A stretch of DNA of 64,000 nt. Source: Apus apus. Its lineage: Eukaryota; Chordata; Aves; Apodiformes; Apodidae. The number at the start of each line of letters is the position of its first letter. Position 1 is the stretch's first letter. Below are positions 1-9,289 of this stretch, piece by piece. The stretch is from NCBI RefSeq assembly GCF_020740795.1, contig NC_067286.1, forward strand, positions 1,607,990 to 1,671,989, given 5' to 3'. A program made the translations under genes and the position numbers. Under the pieces are notes generated by a model. That model was not told where the DNA came from and did not search any database. It saw only the letters and a list, made by a program, of their open reading frames with translations.

Positions 1-1
1 G

Positions 2-793
2 CTGGTGGGCAACGGGGCCGTCCTCTGGTTCCTCAGCTCCCACCTCCGCAGGAACCCCATCATCATCTATGTCTTCAGCCTGGCTGTGGCCAACTCCACC
101 TTCCTCCTCTCTGTCGCCATTGCCCTTGTCATCTTCTACAGCCCAGGGAGCTTTTGTGCCACGCTGGGCTCGTGGGATGTGATGACCCTGTTGAACATCA
201 CCATCCTCTTCACCTTCACCGCTGGTGTCTACCTCCTGGCAGCCTTCAGTGCTGTGACATCCCTGTCTGTCCTCCTCCGGGCCCACCACTCCTGCCACCA
301 CTCCTGGAGCTTCCCAGAGCTCACCTGTGCCTTGCTCTGGGTCCTCTCCTTCCTCCTCACCATCACCCTCTACTTCTGCCCCGTGCTGCTCATTGTCTTC
401 GTCCTGAGCTACCTCGTCTCGGTGCTTACACTGATTCTTTCTGGTCTAACTCTTCTCACCAGGGTCTTGTGCTGTTCCTGGCAATACCCCCCAAGGAAGC
501 TCTGCTTCGTGGTCCTGCTGATTGTCTTCTTCTTCCCCTTCTTCACTGCTGATTTTGGTTACTGGCTCCTTCTACGGCTGTTTGATTTCTCTGTCTTTGT
601 CTTTGACCCTTCTCTCCTACTCGCCTGCGTGAATAGCAGCATCAGCCCTCTCATTTACTTCTTGGCTGGCAGCTTCAGGAAGAAGTTCACACTCTCTGTT
701 GGAGCTGCTTTCCAGACGACTTTTGAAGATGTAACAGAGCAGCCAAATAGAGATGAAACTCCTGCAGAAAACATGGTGGGAACAGCTGTTTAA
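2..793 (+). CDS. Mas-related GPCR, 5' part outside window
   Basis: This is the C-terminal 263 residues of a seven-helix receptor of the Mas-related (MRGPR) family. The frame is open to the left edge, so the start lies outside the window. It begins inside helix 1 at the LVGNG motif. Helix 2 reads LAVANS where relatives have LAxAD, helix 3 ends with AVTSLSVL where relatives have IERCLSVL, and helix 7 reads SSISPLIYF in place of NPxIYF. Thus the residues equivalent to Asp2.50, Arg3.50 and Asn7.49 are Asn, Thr and Ser. Otherwise the frame is intact for 263 codons, helices are strongly hydrophobic, and a short polar tail ends at a TAA stop. MRGPRs are plasma-membrane receptors, in mammals often on sensory neurons or mast cells. 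Its ligand cannot be inferred. It could be an atypical but functional receptor or one at the start of decay. An AATAAA lies at 1473-1478. Confidence 0.85.
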   Translation: MVGNGAVLWFLSSHLRRNPIIIYVFSLAVANSTFLLSVAIALVIFYSPGSFCATLGSWDVMTLLNITILFTFTAGVYLLAAFSAVTSLSVLLRAHHSCHHSWSFPELTCALLWVLSFLLTITLYFCPVLLIVFVLSYLVSVLTLILSGLTLLTRVLCCSWQYPPRKLCFVVLLIVFFFPFFTADFGYWLLLRLFDFSVFVFDPSLLLACVNSSISPLIYFLAGSFRKKFTLSVGAAFQTTFEDVTEQPNRDETPAENMVGTAV

Positions 794-1654
794 ACCACCC
801 CTGGAAGAAGATGTTCTGGTGTTGGAGGTGTCCTAATAAGGATGATGGCTTTGGAATGAGCTGCAGCCCATCAAGCTGTGCTGGGTGGCACAGGAGATCC
901 TGCCTGGGGTGGACCCTGAACAGCCTGGTGAAATACCCATCAAAACCCTTTTTTGGAGCCTTTGCTTTGAATCGGTCCCATCCAACAGCTCCAAGCTTTC
1001 CCTGCCTCCCAGATGAGCTTGCTCTTCCCTGAACACCACAAAAATGGAACCATGGAGGCTCTTGCCTCCTGCCAGCGAGGCGGGTTTTTTTTGAGTGTAT
1101 CTTCTTAAGAGCAGAGTGAGGGTGAATAAGAAGCAACAACTCCTGGGCAAACCTTGTGTGAGCATCTCCAGCGGGTGCCGACACATGGGAAGAACATGTT
1201 GGAGACTTGATGTTCAGCTGCGTTACCAGGGATCATGTGTTTGGGGTGGCTTTTCCCAAAATCCATCCCTTCTGTGGCACACTGAGCTTTGTTCATGCTC
1301 CATGTGGGTCGCCTGCATGTGAGGGATTTGAACTGGAACTGCCTGTGGTGGTTCCTCCCACGTTTCTCAGGGCTGTTTGGATGGTTGGCTTGAGCAAACG
1401 CCGTTTCGCAACCGTGACCCCGAGGTCTCTTTCTGTTCCTGCCGTGTCTGTTCCTCATCTAGACAAAAAAATAATAAAACCCCAAACAAACAAGGGGAGG
1501 AGGGTTAAACTGAAACAACCCCAAAAATTCAGCCCTGCCTGGAGACTCTGCAAGGACTGGATTTTCCATGTGGAAGAGGATACAGGGACAGGGCAAGACT
1601 GTTTATGGAGAAGACCCTGTTAGGGCCATGAGGAGCAACTCCTTGTGCTATTGA
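794..1654. other. 3' flank of first MRGPR, no gene seen
   Basis: No convincing coding exon is seen. It probably holds the receptor's 3'UTR. A candidate poly(A) signal AATAAA lies at 1473-1478 within an A-rich stretch. Confidence 0.5.
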
Positions 1655-1785
1655 GAAGCTATTGGAATGTCTCTAGAGAAGGAGACTCCACCACCTCTCT
1701 GGGCAGCCTGTCCCAGGGTTGTCACCCTCACAGTAAATATTTTTACCTCACGTTTAGCTTGAATGTCCTGTGTTCTAGTTTGCTC
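1655..1785 (-). mobile_element. CR1 LINE fragment
   Basis: The + strand carries the antisense of the CR1 3' region, recognisable by the block GGAGACTCCACCACCTCTC followed by GGGCAGCCTGTCCCAGGG and the CACCCTCACAGTAAA segment. It is diverged and lacks the 3' terminus, so it is an old internal fragment. Confidence 0.75.
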
Positions 1786-3296
1786 TTTCCTCCAGGTCCT
1801 CTCCTGCTGTTCCCAAGGAAAGTTTTTAGCATGTGTGGGCAGCTCCACTGCCATGGTTTGGCTCAACTGGAGGCTTCTTAGAGTGAGATTCACCTCTGCT
1901 AACTGCAAACATCCCAGGGAGATGCTGTCTACTGCCCAGGTCCCTCCCAGCATGAACGAGGAGATCTTGGCACTATCAACAGACACTTCATCCCATCTAT
2001 TGCAAGCACCTACCTTAGGATGAGGTGCACCATGCTCCAGAGGTACCTGTCCTCCACACAAACAAGACAGAAGCTTTGAAATGGCACGAAATGAGCCATT
2101 TTCTGACAAAGTTCACCAGTGAGAAGCTGCGCAGTGAAGCCCAGTTGCTGCTCATCCAACAAACTTCAGGATCAGTTACGTGGCTGGAAGCAAATTAAAA
2201 AAAAAAAAAAGAAGAAGAAAAGAAAGAGAAAAGAAAGAAATCCAGCTTGAATTTAGGAATAGGGACAAAATGACACCTGAAGTAGGTAGCCAGAAGAAGG
2301 CCAGTGCAGTTAGGACTGGGGAGTGTATGGTTAGTCACTGGGACAACTGTGTGGAGATGTTCTGCTCCTCCTGTGGATGGCCAGGTTCAGTGAGGGGTTT
2401 CCTCTTGCTGCTGAAGCTGAGGAACTAAAGGATGATGACAACTAAAGGATGGCCCCACTCCCCACCAGCCCACACAGGCAGAAAAGCAGTGTGATGCTCC
2501 TCATTTCTAGAAAGTTCAGTGGTCCATACATCTGGTTCTTTTAATTTCCATATTTCAGGCTCTTTTTGGTGCTGGACACAGGGAATGAACTTGCTATGAA
2601 ATCTTTGCTGTGAGAGTGCAGGAATTAGTGTCTCTGACTTGCCAAGGCTATCTGAGCTGGTAATCCCCAGCCTGTCTTCACAGCATGGCCTGGAGCTGTG
2701 GCTGGGGAGTGGCTGGGGAGCCATGCCAGAGCCAGTTCCCATCTCAGCCTGCAGAGGTTACATTTGCCCTCCGTGCTTCTCTGTGGCATCAGAAACATGA
2801 TCTTTGACTTCAGAGTTACCCTATGTTGTCTGACTCTCCAGCCTGAAATATTTCCTTTCCATAGTCGGTGCTTTTTTTTGGTCATTTAGCTCCTCCCTTC
2901 TCCCCTTCCAAGTTTGGAGGACAGGATGTCAAAGCCTTGGCTGGAGTAAAGCAAAAGAGTCTGAAGCCTTAGTGCTGCTTTTGTCTCTGAGGAGAAAACT
3001 TCTGTGGAGGTAGTAAAAAGGGAAACAAGTCCCTCAGGGGACTTGATCAGTGTGATAGAAGCAGGGCTGGAGCAGATTCCCTGTCCCCTTGCAGGGACTG
3101 TGCTGTCTGGTCCCTGTGGGACCCCAGCAGGGAGGTGACAGCCTCCAGGACATGATGTCTCATCAGCCAGCCGTGGTCTGCTGCAACAAGCCATGATCCC
3201 CTGGAGCAAAGCTGGAGAGCAGTACCTTGTGTGAATTTCTTGCCACAAAGAGTGCTAGGAATGTGCCACCAAAGCTCCCAGCACCACCAACCCCAG
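1786..3296. other. intergenic, no gene seen
   Basis: No gene is recognised. An A- and GA-rich tract at about 2194-2240 is simple sequence. Short open frames here lack any recognisable motif. Confidence 0.5.
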
Positions 3297-3700
3297 ACTG
3301 GTTTGGGTTGGAAGGAACCTTAAAGACCATCTAGTTCCAACCCCTGCATGGGCAGGGACACCTCCCAGCAGCTCAGGCTGCTCCAAGCCCCATCCAACCT
3401 GCCCTTCAACACTGCCAGGGATGGGGCAGCCACAGCTTCCCTGGGCAACCTGGGCCAGGGTCTCACCACCCTCACAGGGAAGAATTTCCTCCTCATGTCT
3501 GACCTAAATCTCTTCCAGTTTTAATCCCTTCCCCCGCATCCCATCCCTCCCTGCCCTTGTCCCAAGCCCCTCCCCAGCTTTCCTGGAGCCCCTTCAGGCA
3601 CTGGAAGCTGCTCTCAGGTCTCCCTGGAGCCTTCTCTTCTCAACTCTCCCAGCCTGTCCCCAGAGCAGAGCTGCTCCAGCCCTTGTTTCCTCTGAACGAT
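3297..3700 (-). mobile_element. CR1 LINE, 3' end
   Basis: The + strand begins with GGTTTGGGTTGGAAGGAACC and runs through the GGGCAGGGACACCTCCCAGC block, the GGGATGGGGCAGCCACAGC block and the TCCTCATGTCTGACC block to a GGTCTCCCTGGAGCC segment. This is the antisense of the avian CR1 3' region, about 400 bp. Similarity to the copies at 45273 and 56090 suggests the same young subfamily. Open frames inside it are spurious. Confidence 0.9.
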
Positions 3701-4471
3701 GTAGCCCTGCAGTCGATCAGTGTGACAATTTCCCAGGAAAAACTACTGGAGAACGCTCCGGATTCTCTGACAGCTCCGCAGCCCGACCTGGTGCTGGTTT
3801 CTCTTTCCATCAGCCGGGAGCGCAGGACCAGCTCCGCTGATCGTCACTCTCGACTGAAGATCAGGAGCCATCCCTACCCCTCTCCTGCCATCTAGAGGCA
3901 TCAACCCCGCAGATATTCGTGATGCCGCCACCGGCCCCGTGCTGGAGGTGTCCCCGCAACCCCTTGAGTCTGGGGTGGGGGGAGCGGGGGAGGAGGTATC
4001 CCGCTCCTGCCCCGGAGGAGGCAGAGGGCTTCAGGAGGGCTGGGGAGGGGATTTTGGTGGGATTGAGGTGCCAGCTCACCTGGCTTCATGAGGCTCTCCT
4101 GCCCGGCATCCCGGAGCAAGTGGCTGTCCCCGGCGTCCTCACCCTGCACCTGCCAGCGGAGGGCAGATGTAGAGGCAGAGCCCGATCTGCTGTCACAACG
4201 TCCCCATGTCCGTGTCCATGTCCCTTCAGCTACCATAACGGTGTGATCCTTCCATGGACAGAATCTGCCCCAATCAGGGGCATGTTTGGTGCTGCAAGAC
4301 CTGGGATTCCAAGAACCTGAAGGGATATGGACATAAGATTATCTGTGCTATTCTCTCCTTCTTCGTAGTTTTAATCCTAATTAAATGGCATTTAAAAACG
4401 GACCTTATGGAGTCTAAGTGCCCTTCTTAACAGGATCATTATAGATTAGCACTTTCTGGTGAAAAAACGGG
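3701..4471. other. intergenic, GC-rich in part
   Basis: No gene is recognised. The stretch 3890-4260 is GC-rich with scattered CpG and could contain 5' sequence of the next receptor, but no clear exon is seen. Confidence 0.4.
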
Positions 4472-5046
4472 GGGAGGAGAGGAAGGAGGTGATGTGGCCA
4501 ACTCCTCCTGACAAGATCGCTGTCCATGGGACATGTGAGGGGAAGCTGTCAGAGATGTCAGATTAGATTGTGAGGGGTGTCTCCTGACCACGGGATGTGC
4601 CTCAGGACAAAGATCTGCTCCTCAGGCTTGAGAGACCAGGACAAAGCAGAGCAGAGTGGCCCCAGATTCATCAGCACAGCTCTTCTCCTGCAGAACCTGG
4701 AGGCCCCGTGTGCTGGATCTCCTGCAGCAGCACTGTTTCCAGGAGCACCAGAAGGTGGGAGGCTGGGGATGGGCACGGGGGAGATGCCTGGTGGCCAGGG
4801 TCAGGGCTGGGCATGGAGCCTGTCCTGGGCCCTGCAGGGGATGGGGTCCTTGCTGGGGCAGCCTGGGGCTGGTGTGGGCCTGGGGGCAAAGATGGTGAGT
4901 GCTGGGAGTGCCCATGCCCCTCATTGCCTTCTCCTTCTTGTCTGTCCTAGGAGGTGGTGGGAGAGGGAGAAGGTGGCCCCCCAGAGCAGGGTCATTGGCC
5001 ATGGAGGAGCCCAACACAACAGACCTCTCTCTGAACAACAGCACTG
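4472..5046 (+). repeat. Duplicated 5' block of tandem MRGPRs, copy 1
   Basis: This 575-bp block is repeated at 7178-7752 (constant offset 2706). I count seven substitutions and no indel, about 98.8% identity. All seven lie at 4814-4901, inside the presumed 5'UTR intron. The block holds a candidate noncoding exon ending at 4754 (CAGAAG before GTGGGA), an intron 4755-4950 ending in a pyrimidine tract and TCCTAG, and the first 15 codons of the receptor. Identity stops abruptly within the N-terminal coding sequence. Confidence 0.9.
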
Positions 5047-5981
5047 ATGGATATGTGGACTATGGGGAAAATATTGAACACGAATGCTTCAGTCTACCCT
5101 ATGGACTGATGGTCTTCACAGGTGTCTGTATGGGGATTTCTCTCTGTGGACTTGTAGGGAATGGAATAGTCGTGTGGTTCCTGGGCTTCCACATGAAGCA
5201 GAACCCTTTCACCATCTATGCTTTAAATCTAGCTGTTGCTGACTTCTCTCTCCTCCTCCTATATTTTCTGCTCATATTGGCCGTTCTGACCGTAGCAGCA
5301 GCTTGTCCTTACCTGTATAGTTTTATTTCTTACTACAGAGATTTTGCGTTTGCAGTTGAGTTTCTGTGCCACTTCTTTGACCTCAGCAGCCTGGGTCTGC
5401 TGACAGCCATCAGCGTGGAGCAGTGCATCTCTGTCCTCTTCCCGATCTGGCATCGCTGCCACCGCCCAAAGCACTTCTCAGGTGCTGTGAGTGGGGTGCT
5501 CTGGGCTCTTGCTGGAATCCTTGTTTCCTCAAGGTATCTCAGCTTAAACGTCGCTGAAAGCGACGAGACAGTATTTACAGATGTAACCATGGTGGTTTCC
5601 ATGATGTTGTCATTGGTGATGTTGATTTCTGACCTGTCCCTCTTCATGAAACTCCGATGTGGCTCACAGAGATGCCAGCAGGGGCAACGCAGCATTTCTG
5701 TCCTTCTCAGCGGGATCTTCTTCTTGGCTCTTGGGATTTCTTTCGGTGTAGAGGTTTTCCTCAACCTTGCAAGTTCGCTTGAATTATTCCCTGAAAATTT
5801 CCTGCTGGATTTGCTGAATTGCAGCGTCGCTCCTGTCGTTTACTTCCTGGTGGGGATTTGTCAGCAGTGCAGGCTCCAAGGCTCCATGAAATCCACCTTC
5901 CGCCGAGTGTTTGATGAGACAGTGATGAGTGCTGAGGACAGCCACGTGCCTGAGGACACTGTGGCAGAAACTACTGTATAA
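5001..5981 (+). CDS. Mas-related GPCR (tandem copy B)
   Basis: This 326-residue receptor of the MRGPR family has seven hydrophobic helices, N-glycosylation sites at Asn5 and Asn13, helix 1 LVGNG (51-55), helix 2 LAVAD (77-81), and the family signature SVLFPIWHRCHRPKHFSG (144-161). The start ATG at 5001 was chosen because it gives the usual short N-terminus and lies 50 bp after a strong splice acceptor (AG at 4949-4950). An upstream in-frame extension would translate intron. Its DRY-equivalent is Glu140-Gln141-Cys142, so Arg3.50 is replaced by Gln, and helix 7 reads APVVYF (278-282) in place of NPxxY. It stands 1.7 kb before its sister gene at 7707 and shares near-identical flanks with it. The family acts at the plasma membrane. 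Ligand and G-protein coupling are unknown, and the missing Arg makes canonical coupling doubtful. Confidence 0.9.
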   Translation: MEEPNTTDLSLNNSTDGYVDYGENIEHECFSLPYGLMVFTGVCMGISLCGLVGNGIVVWFLGFHMKQNPFTIYALNLAVADFSLLLLYFLLILAVLTVAAACPYLYSFISYYRDFAFAVEFLCHFFDLSSLGLLTAISVEQCISVLFPIWHRCHRPKHFSGAVSGVLWALAGILVSSRYLSLNVAESDETVFTDVTMVVSMMLSLVMLISDLSLFMKLRCGSQRCQQGQRSISVLLSGIFFLALGISFGVEVFLNLASSLELFPENFLLDLLNCSVAPVVYFLVGICQQCRLQGSMKSTFRRVFDETVMSAEDSHVPEDTVAETTV

Positions 5982-5997
5982 GGTACTGTTGGTGAGA

Positions 5998-6343
5998 AGG
6001 CCTGGAGATGTGGAGCCTTGGAGCAGCCTGGGAGATGAAGGTCCACGTGGAATTGATACCAAGCTGCTGCTAGGGAGGGGAACAATGCTGCAGCTGAGAA
6101 TGGGGACATGTGGTGCAGAGCAAGTGTGGCCCTGCTCAGCCAGGCTGGGGCCCTGCCTTCCCCACGGCAATGACCCTCCCTGCCCTGGCCCCAGTCAATC
6201 AACTCAGGCTCCTCTGGCTCAGCAGATGCATCTCATGGTGTTCTGGGGGGTCTCTTGCCTGGGGAAGGTGGGCACGTCAGGCCCTGGCGGAGCTCTGGCC
6301 ATCTCTGCTGGCCAAGCCAGGCAGGGCTCTGCTCAAAGGGCTG
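5998..6343 (+). repeat. Duplicated 3' block of tandem MRGPRs, copy 1
   Basis: This matches 8699-8987. The part from 6121 to 6343 matches 8765-8987 (offset 2644) with about six substitutions over 223 bp, roughly 97% identity. The upstream part from about 5998 (GGAGATGTGGAGCC) is similar but diverged and contains indels. It is likely the 3'UTR or 3' flank of the two receptors. Confidence 0.85.
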
Positions 6344-6387
6344 CCAGGGTGGCAAGCCCCTGGGTACTGGTGGGTGATGGGGGATGA

Positions 6388-6738
6388 GTGAGGGGCCACC
6401 TCATCCATGTTTACAAATATGTTAAGGGCAGTGTCAGGAGGACAGAGCGAGGCTCTTCTCAGTGATGTCCAGTGATAGGACAAGGGGCAACGAGTGCAAA
6501 CTGGAGCACAGGAGGTTCGACGTAAACATCAGAAAAAACTTTTTTCCTGTGAGAGTGACAGAGCCCTGGGACAGGCTGCCCAGGGAGGCTGTGGAGTCTC
6601 CTTCTCTGTAGACATTCAAACCCACCTGGACACGTTCCTGTGTGATGTGCTCTGGGTGACCCTGCTCTGGCAGGGGGGTTGGACTGGATGATCTTTCCAG
6701 GTCTCTTCCAACCCCTCAGATTCTGTGATTCTGTGAGT
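6388..6738 (+). mobile_element. CR1 LINE, 3' end
   Basis: Sense orientation. It starts near the TTTACAAATATGTTAAGGG block, passes the GGGACAGGCTGCCCAGGGAG and GGAGTCTCCTTCTCTG blocks, and ends with GGTCTCTTCCAACCCCTCAG and a GATTCTGTGATTCTGTGAG tail. The insertion is 5' truncated, as is usual for CR1. It lies between the two tandem receptors and is absent after the second copy, so it probably arrived after the duplication, or was lost there. Confidence 0.9.
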
Positions 6739-6811
6739 GGTGGAGAGAAGATGACAAAGGGTACAATTACAATTTGGAGAATTAAAACTAAGAGCAAGAA
6801 CAAAATAAACT

Positions 6812-6899
6812 AAAAAAGAAAGAATGAAAGAGACAGAGAGAAGGAGAGAAGAGAAATAAAGAGAAGAAGAAAGAAAGGAAAATAGAGAATGGGAGAGAT
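6812..6899. repeat. GA-rich low-complexity tract
   Basis: A strand-biased purine tract of AGA, GAGA and GAAA units, interrupted. It sits between the CR1 copy and the second duplicated 5' block. Open frames on the complementary strand are artefacts. Confidence 0.8.
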
Positions 6900-7177
6900 A
6901 AAAATACACAGAGAAAAGTGATGTCTCCATGGTGCTGATGGATGAGGTTTGGAGAGACAAGACTTTTGCAGATAAAGTCCCATTTGCGGCTTGACTTGCC
7001 TCAAGGACACCATCTGTAAGGTGACACAACTCATCGGAGGCAGCAGGTGAAGCCCTTGTGCTGTTCCATGTCCACACACAGGTGAGTTCCCAATGTGGGG
7101 GGTCTCCTGATCAAGCACAGGGACAAAGAGAAGAAGCCAGAAACCCCTCGTATGGTGGGACCACACTGGGGGGTGAA

Positions 7178-7752
7178 GGGAGGAGAGGAAGGAGGTGATG
7201 TGGCCAACTCCTCCTGACAAGATCGCTGTCCATGGGACATGTGAGGGGAAGCTGTCAGAGATGTCAGATTAGATTGTGAGGGGTGTCTCCTGACCACGGG
7301 ATGTGCCTCAGGACAAAGATCTGCTCCTCAGGCTTGAGAGACCAGGACAAAGCAGAGCAGAGTGGCCCCAGATTCATCAGCACAGCTCTTCTCCTGCAGA
7401 ACCTGGAGGCCCCGTGTGCTGGATCTCCTGCAGCAGCACTGTTTCCAGGAGCACCAGAAGGTGGGAGGCTGGGGATGGGCACGGGGGAGATGCCTGGTGG
7501 CCAGGGTCAGGGCTGGGCACGGAGCCTGTCCTGGGCCCTGCAGGGGACGGGGTCCTTGCTGGGGCAGCCTGGGGCTGGTGTGGGGCTGGGAGCAAAGATG
7601 GCAAGTCCTGGGAGTGCCCATGCCCCTCATTGCCTTCTCCTTCTTGTCTGTCCTAGGAGGTGGTGGGAGAGGGAGAAGGTGGCCCCCCAGAGCAGGGTCA
7701 TTGGCCATGGAGGAGCCCAACACAACAGACCTCTCTCTGAACAACAGCACTG
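7178..7752 (+). repeat. Duplicated 5' block of tandem MRGPRs, copy 2
   Basis: Partner of 4472-5046. The presumed first exon (to 7460) and the exon part from 7657 are identical to copy 1. The GTGAGT at 4895-4900 in copy 1 reads GCAAGT here. The block supplies the presumed promoter-side exon, 5'UTR intron and first codons of the receptor at 7707. Confidence 0.9.
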
Positions 7753-8684
7753 CTCAATATACAGACTCTCAAGCAGTTTTTACACCTGTGTGCACACCAG
7801 ACTCTCGTGTGTTGGCAACTGCAGGTGTCTTCACTGGTATTTCCTTGTGTGGTCTAGTGGGGAATATGGTGGTTGTGTGGTTCCTGGGCTTCCACATGAA
7901 GAAGAGCCCCTTCACTGTCTATGTCCTGAACTTGGCCATTGCTGACTTCTCTCTGCTCCTCTTCCTTCTTGTTATAATTGTAGCAGGCATTATTTCAGAA
8001 GTGTATTGTTTCTTCTCATTTCCATTATTATTGGCCCATATTGTCCTGAGAGAGGTGTTTCATTTTTTCTATTTTGCCAGCATGAACCTCCTGACAGCGA
8101 TGAGCATGGAGAGGTGCCTGTCTGTTCTGTTCCCAATCTGGTACCGGTGCCACCGCCCAAAGCACTTGTCTGGCATCATGTGTGGGCTGCTCTGGACTCT
8201 CGCTGGACTCTGTGGCTCTTCGTTTTTCACTTGTACATCTCTCTCTCGGACTACAACCTGTAACGAAATAGCAAAAGGTGTAAGCACTGTGAATTTTCTT
8301 GCTTTTTCTATATTCCCATTCCTTTCCAACCTTTCTCTCTTCATCAAACTCCGATGCGGCTCAGAGAGACGAAGCCCAGGGAGACTGTATGTTGCTGTGC
8401 TGATCAGTGTGATCTTCCTGTTCATCTTTGGCTTTCCTTTGACTGTGTCTTTCTTTCTTCTTTCCTATAACGGCACATTTTCATTACTACATGCAATGTT
8501 TTGCCTGCTGGCCTCTCTAAACAGCTGCACCAACCCCTTCATTTATTTCCTGGTCGGAAGCTGCCGGCAGCGCCGGCTCCAGGGCTCTGCCAGAGCTGCC
8601 CTTCGCCAAGTGTTTGAAGAGAAAGGGATGAAGGAGGAGGGGAGAGACGTGCCAGGGGAGCCTGGGGTGGAGACAAGTCTGTGA
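7707..8684 (+). CDS. Mas-related GPCR (tandem copy C)
   Basis: This 325-residue MRGPR-family receptor has the same first 15 residues as the gene at 5001 (MEEPNTTDLSLNNST, with glycosylation sites at Asn5 and Asn13) and then diverges through the rest of the N-terminus and most loops. Helix 1 has LVGN, helix 2 LAIAD (77-81), helix 3 ends in the canonical Glu135-Arg136-Cys137, and helix 7 has NPFIYF (276-281). All class A switch residues are therefore present, unlike its sister. A cluster of basic residues follows helix 7 and the tail is acidic. The start ATG at 7707 follows a splice acceptor (AG at 7655-7656). Longer in-frame starts upstream read through the presumed intron and are rejected. 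Birds often carry MRGPRH-like genes, but I cannot assign orthology. Confidence 0.92.
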   Translation: MEEPNTTDLSLNNSTAQYTDSQAVFTPVCTPDSRVLATAGVFTGISLCGLVGNMVVVWFLGFHMKKSPFTVYVLNLAIADFSLLLFLLVIIVAGIISEVYCFFSFPLLLAHIVLREVFHFFYFASMNLLTAMSMERCLSVLFPIWYRCHRPKHLSGIMCGLLWTLAGLCGSSFFTCTSLSRTTTCNEIAKGVSTVNFLAFSIFPFLSNLSLFIKLRCGSERRSPGRLYVAVLISVIFLFIFGFPLTVSFFLLSYNGTFSLLHAMFCLLASLNSCTNPFIYFLVGSCRQRRLQGSARAALRQVFEEKGMKEEGRDVPGEPGVETSL

Positions 8685-8698
8685 GGCTTTGCTGGGCA

Positions 8699-8987
8699 GG
8701 AGAGCTGGAGATGTGGAGCCTGGCAGAGCTGGGGGCTGGAGGCATGGGGGCATGTGGCACAAAGCAAGTGTGGCCCTGCTCAGCCAGGCTGGGGCCCTGC
8801 CTTCCCCACGGCAATGACCCTCCCTGCCCTGGCCCCAGCCAATCAACTCGGGCTCCTCTGGCTCAGCAGATGCATCTCATGGTGTTCTGGGGGGTCTCTT
8901 GCCTGGGGAAGGTGGGCACGTCAGGCCCTGGGGGAGCTCTGGCCATCTCTGCTGACCAAGCCAGTCAGGACTCTGCTCAAAGGGCTG
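8699..8987 (+). repeat. Duplicated 3' block of tandem MRGPRs, copy 2
   Basis: Partner of 5998-6343, about 97% identical over the last 223 bp. Homology ends at GGGCTGC, after which a receptor remnant follows within about 25 bp, so a duplication breakpoint probably lies here. Confidence 0.85.
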
Positions 8988-9011
8988 CAGAAATAATAAC
9001 GATTTTCTGCC

Positions 9012-9281
9012 TGTCACAGAATCTCAATCCTGTTTATCAGACCCTACTGTTGCTCTCTGAGGTGTCTCCCAGGAAGGCTATACCTTGTGCTTCTCCTCAC
9101 CAGTCTCTTCATCTTTTTCGTTCCTTTAACTGTCAAGCAAGTTTTGGAAGGCTTATTCATTGAGCAGGAAGAACATATCCTGAGTTCATCATCCATTCTG
9201 GTGGCTTTTAGTGACAGCATCAACCCATTAATTTACTTCTGGTGGGAAGCTACCTGCAGTGTTGGTTCCATTGCTTTGTGA
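9012..9281 (+). pseudogene. MRGPR remnant, end of helix 5 to helix 7 only
   Basis: A frame of about 90 codons reads as the end of helix 5 and loop 3 (LRCLPGRLYLVLLLTSLF), helix 6 (IFFVPLT) and helix 7 (SDSINPLIYF) of a Mas-related receptor, then ends at a TGA just after helix 7, where relatives carry about 40 more tail residues. Nothing resembling helices 1-4 precedes it. Upstream is the duplicated 3' block of the previous gene, so the 5' two thirds seem to have been removed by a rearrangement. The helix 7 NPLIYF motif is intact, which suggests fairly recent loss. Confidence 0.75.
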
Positions 9282-9289
9282 AAGCTGCC

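Noticed and set aside
3557-3895. 112-codon frame over the CR1 copy
   Set aside because: It lies in an antisense CR1 3' region and its flank.
4899-5000. 34-residue N-terminal extension of the MRGPR at 5001
   Set aside because: It reads through a pyrimidine tract and TCCTAG acceptor, so it is intron and 5'UTR. The ATG at 5001 gives the family's usual N-terminus.
7362-7706. 115-residue extension of the MRGPR at 7707
   Set aside because: It covers the presumed first exon and intron, and the same region in copy 1 is not open in that frame through to the receptor.
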